Source: Pelargonium cotyledonis (Eukaryota; Streptophyta; Magnoliopsida; Geraniales; Geraniaceae). Taken from it: a DNA stretch of 22,057 nucleotides. This document shows positions 7,983 to 18,457 of this stretch, piece after piece (position 1 is the stretch's first letter; every line of letters starts with the position of its first letter). The position numbers and the translations under genes were made by a program. The DNA is taken from assembly GCA_036897625.1 (NCBI GenBank), contig JAYMTA010001063.1:1-22057 (forward strand). The letters run 5' to 3'. Under the pieces are notes generated by a model. The model did no database searches, was not told the origin of the DNA, and saw only the letters and a program-made list of their open reading frames with translations.

Positions 7983-10798
7983 ATGGCTTCTCCGACGAGG
8001 GACCACTGGTTCAGAGCAGCCATGACCGACGACGCGGTGGTCGCCGACCTACTCTTGCGCCTCAAGCAGTCTCACGCCTCGCCGCCGGCGCTGGGGTCTC
8101 CTCCTCCAGCCTGGGGCCTCCGGCTACCTCGCACCAGGCCTCCCTCCGCCTCCTCCGACTCTCACAGGAAGGAGTCCGCCAGATGCAGCCCCACCACGCC
8201 TCTCTCCTGGAGCGGAGGCGGCGCCGCCTCCCCCTCCGCCGACGGATTCGAAGACTCCTCCGGCAGATCCAAGGTTTATCCTCTCTTCCTCTCTCTTCTC
8301 TGGATTTCTGGTTCACTGACCTCTGCCTTCGGAGACTTTTTTGTTTTGTTTTTGTTTTTGGTGTCTGTTCGTCGACGAGTCATTCCACTCTCTCTCTAGG
8401 TGGCTGTTTTTTCTGTTAAGACTATTTTGCCCCTCGCCACTGGCGTCGTTTACTGCGTCAGTTGTTGACAAAAGTAGCTCTCTCTGGCTTGGATTTCCTT
8501 CTCCCGAGCATTTCGAGATTGATCGCCGATCGGCCGGCGGGTTTTCGTTTTTCGTCAGACCGATTTGCCCCTGCGAACTTTCGTATTTTACGTCCAGCTG
8601 ACTGAGGTCAGCGGATTGGAAGTACGTGCATCACGTTTTCTTCTCGCCTCTTTTTCTGATTACTTGTCATTCCTTTTTCTCTTGACCGTAACACCCTCGC
8701 AAGCTCGCGTTAGATTCTTGCTACGGAAAGGACAATTTCGTCAGCGCGAAAATTATCATTCGATCTCTCAGACTCTCACTGATTTGCCTGAAAATTCATT
8801 TCTCAACACTTTAATATGATCAAAAAAGCTGTTCAATACCAAAACTGACCGTAAATCCTCGTGTTTTTATACGAAAATGCCACTCTCACGAGTAAAATCT
8901 TGTTCTACCCGATAAGGGCAATTTGGTCAGTTACTGTGAGTGTGGACCCCGCAGCCGAGGGGTGCTTTTAGGTCTCCTGGTATGGTGCATTGTTGTTAGT
9001 GGCCGATTGGTTGCTATTTAATTACGAGTAGTACTCGATTTTAATTAAAATGTATGTGTTAATTATTCGGTGCGGCGCGGGTGCATCTGAGCCCGTGGAC
9101 CTCCCTTTATTCTTTGCCGATGGACCCCACATCTTCTTTAGATCGGAGCGTTTCTTCTGTGTATTTACTCGCACTTTTATGAGGAATAAGAATATGGTGG
9201 GTCCCACATGTTGAAAACGTGATGACCCGATCCAACGGCTGGGGGGTGTTTTTGGTGGTGGTGGTGGTGGTGGAGGTGTGTGAGTGTCTGATAATAGCAG
9301 TAGTATTTTATGGGGAGCGTATCGGTTAAGATTTTGAGTGGGTCACGTGAGAATTCGTGTCATGTGCCGACAGCGTGACTGTTGTCACGTGGCAGTGTTC
9401 TAGCGGTCCAGCAGGCTGCTGGAGGGCGGTTCGCAGTAGAGGATAATGATAATGCAATGTGGGTCATTAAATTTGCCAGCTGCTGCGCTTTTTAAGGTTT
9501 CATGTTTTGAATCCTCATTTTTTTTGGATCTTTTTGGCTAATCTGTGATTAGTAGAAAGATTAGTTGACGTCATTGAATGATTTATTCTCTAATTATCTG
9601 CGTGTGGTATTGGAAATATTGGTTAGGAGCCTAAATGGTATCATAGGGTTCACAAAGATAAAGACAAGTTGACCATAATTTTGAAATTAAATGCAGTCCA
9701 TATTATTTTTCATTTGTTGTATACCTAACTAATTTGTACATATAGACTTTTTTCCTGTTCATAAAAGAAAAGGAAGGAAATGATTATTGGAGTTCACAAG
9801 GAAGCTCTTTTTCTAAATTGGGTATTTTTTGGATTGTATTTATATGTTGTGTGTAATGAATAATGATGGGTTTGAGGCCATGTTGTGGTGGTGGTCGGTG
9901 GTGTTGTGTTGCTCTCTGTCTTGCGCATGGCCAAAGGTTTGGTCGCATGATCACACTTCATCATTTTGTTGCATTTACACTACAATGAATTACTGTTTCT
10001 TTACACTTTCTAGGGCTCATGACTGTTTCTTTTGCTTATTTGTAACATCAGGGCATTGGTACAAATGAAACCACCAGCACCAACACAGAGAGGTATCGAA
10101 AGAAGAAGGTAAATATTATCACAGCTCTATTCCGTTGGGACCAATCTTTATTTTCGGCTCCATTTTTATGCTTTGACAATTGTGTGCAGACTTTTGCTGA
10201 GCTTAAAGATGAGGAGAGCCTGTTGCTGAAAGAAAGGATCTCTTTGAGAAAGGTATACATATATATGTGTGTGCGCGCGCACGCTTTTATTTTTCTTCTT
10301 TTATGAATCAAGTGGGTCCTCCTAGTTGTTTACTGATTTTTCATTGAAATGAATAGGAGATATCAAGTCTCCAAGCAACTTGTAGAGAGGAGAGAGCAAA
10401 AAATGAGAGCTTGAAGAAAATTAAGGTGACTCCTCAATTATTCAACAACTATTTAGAGATTTTGTTTTGATACCGGTATAGGATAATATTGACTGAAGGT
10501 TTGTACTTTATTTTTGCAGCTTGATGTAAAGCCATATTCTGCTGATGAGAAGTTGAGAACAACTTGTGATGGTTCCCAGGTGGGATTGGTATGGCCTAGT
10601 GTACACCATGTTCCTTCAACCTTGCCAATTCCAAACCAGCTCACTCGTGTCCAAGATTCACAGTCACAATCGAGATCAGATTGTGAGGACAAGACGGGTT
10701 CATCCCGAGATAGTTCCTTCTTGCTACCTGATCTAAATATGATGCCATGGGAAGATGATTCGGGGCTACCCTTGGAGACTCTATACGGGATGAGCTGA
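7983..10798 (+). CDS. Leucine-zipper protein with C-terminal EAR (DLNxxP) motif
   Basis: Five exons (7983-8273, 10052-10108, 10190-10252, 10357-10425, 10520-10798) encode 252 residues. All introns are GT-AG and phase 0. The ATG is the first after the TATA box. Residues 5-29 form a likely helix (DHWFRAAMTDDAVVADLLLRL). Residues 66-79 contain RCSPTTPLSWSGG, which looks conserved. RYRKKK (111-116) is a possible nuclear localisation signal. Residues 117-162 form a coiled coil with leucines at 121, 128, 135, 142 and 156. FLLPDLNMMPWEDD (228-240) contains DLNMMP, an EAR-type repression motif that recruits TOPLESS-class co-repressors. There is no N-x7-R spacing before the zipper, so it is not a canonical bZIP. 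I believe it belongs to an uncharacterised plant family but cannot name it. A role as nuclear repressor or adaptor that dimerises through the zipper is inference. The gene is convergent with ALF4. Confidence 0.85.
8942..9391. promoter_or_regulatory. Cluster of TCP and G-box motifs inside intron 1
   Basis: GTGGACCC at 8942 fits the class II TCP site (GTGGNCCC). GTGGGTCCCAC at 9197-9207 is a near-palindromic class I TCP site (GGNCCCAC on both strands). Near-matches occur at 9095 and 9121. Two G-boxes (CACGTG) lie at 9344 and 9386, the second in TCACGTGGC, an ABRE-like context. The cluster could act as an intronic enhancer. Function is inferred from motif density only. Confidence 0.5.
9254..9278. 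repeat. (GGT)n microsatellite in intron 1
   Basis: About seven GGT units are followed by GGAGGTGTG. It lies in the GC-richer part of intron 1, between the TCP palindrome and the G-boxes. It is G-rich on the sense strand. Confidence 0.85.
10253..10284. repeat. 32-bp alternating purine-pyrimidine tract at intron 3 donor
   Basis: From the GT donor of intron 3 the sequence alternates purine and pyrimidine without a break: GTATAC, then (AT)n, (GT)n, (GC)n and ACGC. Such tracts, especially the GT/GC part, can adopt left-handed Z-DNA under negative supercoiling. The tract begins on the first base of the intron. Confidence 0.8.
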
Positions 10799-11110
10799 TG
10801 AGGAGCTTAGGCACATCCTAAATGTTCTAATTTTGATGGATGGTCCCAGAAATGGAAACCAAAGTCTTCGAAAGGAAGACAAGTTAGGTAGACATCAGGC
10901 TTTGCAGCTTAATTCCTACATCCCTCTGGAAATACTTTTTGTGGGTAAACCCTCATTACTTCAATTTTTTCAGTCATGTTCACATAATTCTGACAATTCT
11001 TTGTAGTTTTTTTTTTCTTCTTATATAACAAAAATTGGTGTTGAAACTGTTAAAAAAACCTGATCTTTTGTTAGTTTGGAGATGGATTTAGGAACATTTC
11101 TTAATTTGAA

Positions 11111-11117
11111 AATAAAG
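11111..11117 (+). terminator. Candidate poly-A signal of the EAR-motif gene
   Basis: AATAAAG lies about 310 bp after the stop codon at 10798, within AT-rich DNA as expected for a plant near-upstream element. Other weaker AT-rich signals are possible. Confidence 0.3.
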
Positions 11118-11393
11118 TTAGGGGTAAACACCATTTATTTGATACAGATTGGTAATGCTAAAAGGTGATAATAGGATTGATATAGCAGACATGTATGCAT
11201 TAGTTGAATCATGTATTCAAAACTCACAAGTAAACTGTAAACCTACACATTTTATCGAGATTGATATTTATTTCCATATAATTAATGATAATAATTTCTA
11301 AATATAACCAAAATAAAAATTATTGCATTTGCGTAACGTTTTTATTATTCAGAAATTTAAAGAAATCGAAGTAACTCTTTTGATCAGCATTTT

Positions 11394-11660
11394 TTACCCT
11401 AGGTAGAAAGAAATCCAGTGGCAACAGTTAATTGTATCGTCTATAACTTTACTCCAGTGCTTTAACGGGCCGGAGTTCTTCAGAGCTTCCAACGTATGCA
11501 CGCACAACATAAGAGCACATTTTATTGTGAAATTCGGGTCATTTTTGCTACCGTGGGTATCACCAAACAAATTAGAGAATTGAGAGTGAAAATCCGTGAA
11601 TGTGAGAAATGAAAGTGCCAGGGCTATCCCGAAACAAATATGCCTTGCCTCACCCGACAT
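11394..11660 (-). other. Unrecognised 88-codon open frame, probably noncoding
   Basis: A minus-strand ATG frame of 88 codons has mixed, fairly protein-like composition (MSGEARHICFGIALALSF, then KNSGPLKHWSKVIDDT). It lies between the 3' ends of two convergent genes. I recognise no domain, see no promoter or splice partners, and it is short enough to be chance. It could also be a remnant of a lost gene or of a transposon frame. Confidence 0.15.
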
Positions 11661-12169
11661 AACAAGATGTCATCTACAAAGAATAAGTCTGATATAGCGC
11701 CATAACGGGGTGCTTCCTTACCACCTTACAACAGTGTATCCGACCTCTAAATTGGTGATGTAGTAGCAACTTTCAGCTAGAAGTAGAGTTACCAAACAAG
11801 CACATACAACATCCACAATGTAAGTGACCCGCCTCGAAAAATCGAACATGGGGATGATTATAGTTCTTCACCCTATGTTGTATAGGTCAAACACACGACC
11901 AGCTTGTGTTTCATTTTGCAACAACTAACAACCCACATGCTCGTGTCACGTGATCCATATTAAATATTTAATACGCAAATTTGACGGGACTTTAAAGAAA
12001 GATATTAATGAAACTAGACCGTTCGGCAAATATTGATAGCATGGGGATTTTGCTGTGTAACAGGTGGTGTATATCTGTAATTTACAAGGTGAAATGTATT
12101 AACATTGACCAGCTACGTCTAGTTTCACAAAATTTAAACAAAGACGAATAGTTTTCAAGGTGACAGCAA

Positions 12170-15100
12170 CTATGTCGAATGCTTCATGTTTTGTTCAACA
12201 AGTTCAATGCATCGATACAACACTAACTCAACAGGATTAAGGGCACATCCCATGTCATGTGCAAGTTGATCATAATCAGTCTTGTTCTCTGCCAAAATAC
12301 CTGTCACCAGGGTCCGAAGAGGCAGAAGCCACTCCTTGTTCGCCTTCTCTAAATTTTCCTTCGACAACACTCCAGTGTAGTTGGTTTTTCCTGTTCCCGT
12401 GTAAAATTAGCATCATTAGCACAATGTTTTTATATGTTCATGTTCATGTCAATAGCCAAATCATAACGAAGAATAGAACAATTGATGCAAATAACATGGA
12501 CTCGTTAACTTGTTCAGCTTGACTTCTACCTAAACAGGTAAAGATAACCGTTGTGCCTCGAACACGCAGCATGCAACAAAGAAGCATATTATGGTAAAAT
12601 AGTTTCAGTAATCAATTGTACCTGTTGATTCTGTTATCAATACATATCTGTAGAGGTTGAGGACAGACAGAACCTGTACAATGCGATACTGACATGTTAG
12701 GTTTAATCAAATGATGATATCAATTTGCATGCACCAATTCACACACACAAACACACAGACATTATGCCATTCTTATTCAACAAAGAAATGAAACTCCAGT
12801 AGCTATAGTTTCAATACTAACAGCGAAGACCACTACACGTTGGTTCATGCCAAATGAGCCAAAAGAATACTATGTAAATATAAAAGAACAAAATTACCAA
12901 AGAAACAGTAACAAAAGGTTTAGTGCTCAATTGGTAGTCTGTTGTTCATATCTAAGAGGCTAAGGGATCAGTGTCTGAATGGTTAGGGGCATAAATTCCC
13001 ACCATAGAGAAAAGAAGAGGAAAACTATTTAACTTCCTTGACTGGTCGTATTTTTAAGTTGATATCAAGACTTGAGATATCCTACTTAGAAAGGAACATA
13101 GTGTGTGTGTGTGTGTGTGTTTATTTACTTTCCTGGTCTGAATAAATTAGACTTTCAATAACATTTTTAGTGGTTATATGCAATTAGGAATAGGAATACT
13201 AAGTTACTATCTGTAAGGAGTATCAAGTCCTACATATAGCTCCTCAATATGCATAAGAGTTGCAAATACATTCCGATGGTGCCTTTCCTGCTCTTTTCGG
13301 AACAAATATCCAATGAGAAGTGGCTAATAACACTCATGCAAGGATATAGAGCTGAATCCCTTTCACCTACCGGCTTTTCTTTACTTATCAATCAGATAAT
13401 CGAAAGACATGCCAAAGACAGACTGAAATGCAACTCTGTACAACTAATCTCATCAGCAAATAATTTAATAAAGTTTGTATAATGAAAAGGTTACATTTAA
13501 TAGCTATGGTAAACGTAGCTAAAAAAATATATCATATAATACAAGACCACAAACTTATATTAAGAACTTTATTAGTGGTGAAGGGAGTATAATAGAATTT
13601 AGAAGAAAAACTCTTAGACGTACACACACCTAAGAACAGCTGTATCTCCATATCCACACAGTAAAATTATCAGACAAATAAAAGACTACATGACGATTAG
13701 CAATTAGGTAAGTGATGCATGCGAATAAAAGAAAGAACATTGCAATATTGAGCTCAAAATTAATGGCACAAATAGAGCAAAAGATGTTTCAGCAAGAGAA
13801 GGAAAATAGTTGAGCATATCATTAAGCTAGGGAAAGGAATACCGCATCGCTATTTTCGGGAAGGGGTGGAGGTCCTCCCTTCAGAGGTCTCAAAATCAAC
13901 TCAACCAATTCCATGACACTTGGAGACCAAAAAGTTGTATCTTGGCATGCTTTATCGGCCATCAAACCTTCATTATTCCTCTGCACTATTCTTTGGGAAC
14001 ACTCCATGCGCATTTCATCTCTGAGAAGATCAACAAGAATTGCAACCTACACAGAAGTATTAAAGGTACTTTATGTGATCTACTATGAACAAATACCAGT
14101 ACTATAAATCATTAAAAGTTTAAAACCGGTTTGAGAGCATTTACCATGGAGGAAGAGTCGTTATTTGAAATCAACGCTTTGTAAATGTCAAACCTTTGAT
14201 AAGTTGGAATATCAGCTAGAACCTGACAATATGAAGCAAACAGCTATAAGTACAGCATTGCTTTCATAGGAATAGACATAACTATTTTAGAAAATACGAC
14301 AGTGCTATGAACCTTGACAAATCCAACATAGTAATTGTATGTAAAATACTAAACATTAACAAGTTCAAGACACAAATTTATAAATAAATGAAAATACATG
14401 ACCCCCTACCTTTTTCAACGCATGAAAAGCATTTTTCCTTAAAACTGCATCTGATGTATACATAATAACCATTGCAATAGCCTGGAACGATTATAAAACA
14501 TAAGACAAGAAAAATGGCAGATAATCATGTATAAATTGAAAAGACGGCAAGATACCACCTGCAAAGCAGCATATAGACTGGGCATATAAGATGAGCAGTC
14601 CAATTGCTCAACATCCAAGTTATGGGTATTATCTCCCTCTATGACGGAAAGCAAAAAGTTGATGGCATATTTCTTTAGTTCCCATGGAAGATTGACAGAA
14701 GAAAATACGTGTTTTAACATGCCTATTGCTTGCCATCTTTTAGTCTGGTTACTTTGGAGTGCATCCTTGATAATAGTCAAGTCTTCTTTGGCTGCCTGAG
14801 CAACTTCATCGGAGATATGGCCCCAAATCACTGCACCAATAAAGCAAAAGAAAAGGCGATGCAAGAAACAAAACAGGAATTCATATAAGGAACCACCAGT
14901 ATAAGGGAAGAACACAAATCTGCAGTAGCGAATCCCCAACCTGAAAGGGACGCCCCATGCTTGACATAGGATAGATTTGCCATATAATCATCTTTGTCTT
15001 CTGCACATTTGGTAATAACAAATCATAAAAATGGAGATAATATATGAAAAACAGGAAAAAGAAACTCTCTGACATTGAGAAATTAGTGAAGCAATAGAGC

Positions 15101-18100
15101 ATGACTGCAGATATAGCAAGACACAAACGTTTACCTCCAACAACAATGCTTGTAATTGAGTCAACAGCAGACCCAGTAATTAAACCAAGATATGACAAGC
15201 CACAATATTGAAAGAAGTGTGACAGTCGTATCACCAAGGGAAGACAATGTGAAACACCATCCCTCATACTAATAGAAACAAGAGCCTGCACATCAATGGT
15301 TAGTCTTGTAATTCACACGTGCACAATTCAAATAAACTCGTGCATTGAAGAGTCATAGAGAGAAGGCTCCACCATAATTTGCAAGACATAGATACCAAGC
15401 AGAGAACAAAGCTTTTCATTTACAACTCCATCCTGTTGCATATAGATAACCCATCAATATTCTAAAGAGTAACCTAACAAAGTACGGCAACCATCATTTT
15501 ATAAGAATGGCACTGACCAATTTTAAGCAAACTGCATGTATAGAATTGGCAATCCTTATAACCCCGTCAAACAAATCTTCACAATCTGTATCTTCTTCAT
15601 CAGACTCTAAAGACATTGTCTTTAATACGTTAAGGATTACAGGAACTGCTACTTTTAGTTGCTCAAAATGCCGCCTCTGAATTGAAAGAAAAACTGAAAA
15701 AAAAAAAAAAAGAGTTCTGCTGTGTCAGAACTATGCATGCAGAAGGTCGCTTTTATGCTTTCTCTAATAGTGAGATATAAGCTATCACATCAAAAAATTA
15801 ACAGTTAAAGTGGCTGCATTAAGATATGAGTTGCATACTCACACTCACTTGGTTCAAATGTTCAATGACACCATGCACTCGTAGAAAACCAAAAAAAGAA
15901 ATGCATTACTATATGCATTTCACAATGCATAAACATCGGTATGAACACAATATATTATCAAACTATAGTACGCAAAAGTTTGAGCAGGACAAAGCACCTT
16001 GCAATCACATTACTAACTTGAGAATGTCTCGTATTGAAGTGTTCCTATGGTGTTGCTAGTTGGTTACTGATTTTCCATTCACTTTAGTACCAAGGACCTC
16101 TGTACAATGGTAAGAAACATCTCCCTTCAATATAATATGGTCAGGGCAGGAAGAGGATAAAACAATGGCAGTTGGCAACGGCACCCCCTGCCTTGCAATG
16201 GAATTTATGGAAAACGTTTAACAAATATTTTATTTTATTTTTGTTGTTTAAACTTTAGATATAATAAAAAAATGATCCCCACAAAATGGGGCACCAAAAC
16301 CTCAGATGAAAACTCACAACTTCTTTGCACATTCGAAGACTTTTATAATATATTAATGAGTATACTATCTTCAAATCTACTTATACTACCCGATTATCAT
16401 TTCTCTGTAATGAAGTTCCATAAATGTACCAAATAACAAACAGTATTGACCTCTTATCAATCAAACTTAATTTAGAATTAGAAAATAAAGCATATGACTC
16501 AACCCTATAACAGAGTGATAAACAAATAGACAAGCATATGGTTAGGTGAACCAGCCAGATGATCCTGGCCTTTTTGCTCTTTTCCATTTCATGACATGTA
16601 TTGGTCGATCGAATTGAAAATAAATACAAGCCAAATGAGTGAGAAATTATAGATTGCATACAACACAATGCCACCATACTTGAAAAGATAATCCAAATTG
16701 TCAGAAATTTACTTTTTTTAGTAAATAAATAAAATCTCTATCAAAATCACAGTGTTAATAAGTGAAAGAAACCACTTAAACAGTTGAACTTTTGATAAAT
16801 AGTGATATACGGTAGAATTCCTGAAGCACCATCTTTGTGAGGCAAACAAATTAAACAAGCATGTCATAAACTCATTTCATGAATATAAGCAAACAAAATA
16901 CATAAATAAAGAATAACATATATGGGCATGAAACAAGGAATCATTATCATGTAAATTGATTAGTGATATTCAGCCAGATTAATTATTTAGTACCATTGAA
17001 TTTATCAATCATGCAAGGAAGCCAATCTTATTATAACAATAATTACCTTTTGAGAGCCCACTTAGAAGAGGAGCAAAATAAGCAGGAGTCTTGATTGTCT
17101 TACTTGGGGAATCTAGTGCCTTATAAATATCAAAGATCAATAACAAGAATGATTGTCAACAACATACCCCTAGTATAAACAAAGACAAAGACCTTAGAAC
17201 ATCTATCCAGCAATGAATAACTTTGATAGTCAATAAGAATAACGTAAGAGTTTCCATCAATCTTCTCAAGAATCATGTAGACCAGTCAAATTACTAAAAC
17301 ATAGCATTGTTGGAGACATCATTCATGAGTATTAAAATAGGATCGAAATATCCATCTCCTCACAGTTTTTAAAGATTGCCAAACCACCTTATGTGACTTG
17401 AAAAAAAAAATTTACATCAAACCGCATGGGATGTTCTGAAAATTAATGTGGAAGCCTGAAATAAATGTGAAATGAAACATAGCATTTTACTTTTTGCATA
17501 GAATGAGTTTAGCATCAGGTTTGCCTGTAGTATGGAATTTATTGCATTTGCATATGTTTGAAAACTAAAATTTCTGTAAATTCTTTATAAGTTGTAAAGG
17601 GATTAGGTCAAGGATTCAATTTCAAAAATCTATAGTAAGATTTATACCATATTCAAAATAATGTCCATTGATCATGGCCTTCTACAACAAGCTTTGTTTA
17701 TACTGCATAGTACCTGCACATAAGTTTACCTTTTCTTTCACTTCAAACTTGTGTATCCACAAGCAGGTACTTAGCTTTAAGTTAAGAACTCAGAAAAAAA
17801 AAGTCTGAACTTCAATACTTGGGCAATTTCCAATTGAAACTTAATGACATACCTCGCAAAGAATTGAAAGCATGTCCCGTGGACTACAAGCTGCTATGAA
17901 ACTATCAATAATACCATCCACAATGTCCAAGCATCCACTCAGCAAACCCGCAAACTTGGAAACTGCCTTGGGCAACTCAAATGAGAGAGCATCAATGACT
18001 GCCTGGAACATAACCAGCAAAAACTCACAAACTGATTAAGAAAACAATTCAAAAATGAATTGAAACAAATACATACCTGGTCCAAGGAAGGGGACCATAT

Positions 18101-18457
18101 GTATAGATGAATTTCACGGAGAACTTGAAATGCATTGCCTTTTGCATCTTCATCATCTGGATTTGATGCAACGGCTTCTAGGATTGAATCTAGGAAGCTG
18201 ACAAGCTCAATAATTGTACTCTCGGAACGACGGAAATCTCCATCTGCAATGGCCTATCGAGAAAAAAAAAAACAAAATTTCCTAGCTTAACTAAACATCA
18301 TCCTCAAATTGCACCGAGCTAAGAAAAAAACAGTAATAGAGCAATTGGTGAAGTGCAAAGCAAAAATGGTATATGGTCTTACATTGGAGCAGGAGGTTAG
18401 GGTTTGTTGAAGACGAAGCGGGAGAGGATGGTCTGTGCCCTGTACTGACATGGACAT
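12170..18457 (-). CDS. ALF4: Aberrant root formation protein 4 (ALF4, glomulin family)
   Basis: Thirteen exons: 18457-18383, 18253-18077, 18002-17853, 17119-17047, 15693-15518, 15432-15373, 15285-15135, 14830-14559, 14481-14410, 14222-14145, 14046-13843, 12673-12622, 12390-12170. They join in frame to 586 residues, close to the roughly 626 of Arabidopsis ALF4, and every intron is GT-AG. The start MSMSVQGTDHPLPLRLQQTL is the first ATG of its frame. The protein is helical and ARM/HEAT-like throughout. Recognisable family stretches are VFLSIQRRHFEQLKVAVPVI, an acidic loop SLESDEEDTDCEDLF, GPPPLPENSDAVLSVLNLYR, and the C-terminal EWLLPLRTLVTGILAEN followed by NPVELVLYRCIELVE. In Arabidopsis ALF4 is needed for the pericycle divisions that start lateral roots. 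Like glomulin, it binds RBX1 and restrains SCF ubiquitin ligases, affecting auxin and gibberellin signalling. It appears intact. Confidence 0.93.
12915..13012 (+). mobile_element. Possible decayed tRNA-derived SINE in ALF4 intron 11
   Basis: AGTGCTCAATTGGTAGTCTG resembles a pol III A-box region. Some 30 bases later 'atctaagaggctaagggatc' and then 'aaattcccacc' echo the 'tctaagaggt...gggttcgaatcccacc' B-box context of plant SINEs. The B-box is poorly preserved. It is in the sense opposite to ALF4 transcription. This is weak evidence from pattern memory only. Confidence 0.25.
13101..13120. repeat. (GT)10 microsatellite in ALF4 intron 11
   Basis: Ten perfect GT dinucleotides lie in the 1,169-bp intron between exons 11 and 12 of the ALF4 gene. 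It is likely to be length-polymorphic. Confidence 0.95.
15694..17046 (-). other. ALF4 intron 4, the largest intron of the gene
   Basis: This 1,353-bp AT-rich intron separates GLSK from VFLSIQRRHFEQ. Its acceptor is preceded by a long poly-pyrimidine run on the minus strand (15695-15711 is nearly all A on the plus strand). The exon begins after CAG at 15694, which is required to keep the reading frame. Nothing coding or clearly transposon-like is visible. Confidence 0.7.

Larger units (their letters stand above)
8274..10051 (+). other. Long first intron of the EAR-motif gene
   Basis: The 1,778-bp intron follows AAG|GTTTAT and ends ACATCAG|GG. Its first 1.2 kb is much richer in GC and CpG than the rest of the window's noncoding DNA. 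It holds G-boxes and TCP-type sites (described separately), a GGT microsatellite and repeated TTTGCCCCT / GGGCAATTTGGTCA-type words. Open frames within it are not protein-like. The position and composition suggest intron-borne regulatory DNA or an alternative promoter. Confidence 0.7.
10799..12169. other. Convergent intergenic region between EAR gene and ALF4
   Basis: This is the shared 3' space of two convergent genes. The first 300 bp are the likely 3' UTR of the EAR gene, and the last part contains the ALF4 3' UTR. In between is a less AT-rich patch (about 11400-11930) with an unrecognised minus-strand open frame. I see no transposon ends or RNA genes. Confidence 0.5.

Noticed and set aside
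8062..8316. Arg-rich minus-strand frame opposite exon 1
   Set aside because: It is the antisense shadow of the Ser/Pro-rich coding exon, and its Arg-rich composition follows from that.
7905..8819. Several overlapping plus-strand open frames through exon 1 and intron 1
   Set aside because: Only the frame from 7983 to 8273 joins the later exons and shows conserved motifs. The others are read-through of a GC-rich leader and intron with low-complexity composition.
9829..10068. 79-codon plus-strand frame upstream of exon 2
   Set aside because: It lies in intron 1, has low-complexity Cys/Trp/Phe-rich composition and is closed by the mapped acceptor at 10051.
14439..14939. Single 166-codon ALF4 open frame taken as a gene
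   Set aside because: It spans an ALF4 exon plus intron read-through on both sides. Splice sites at 14830 and 14559 trim it to the conserved part.
15518..15676. Shorter ALF4 exon beginning RRHFEQ at 15676, using the CAG just before it as acceptor
   Set aside because: It breaks the frame with the preceding exon, which ends in phase 1. Using the acceptor before 15693 restores the frame and supplies VFLSIQ, which the family has at this point.
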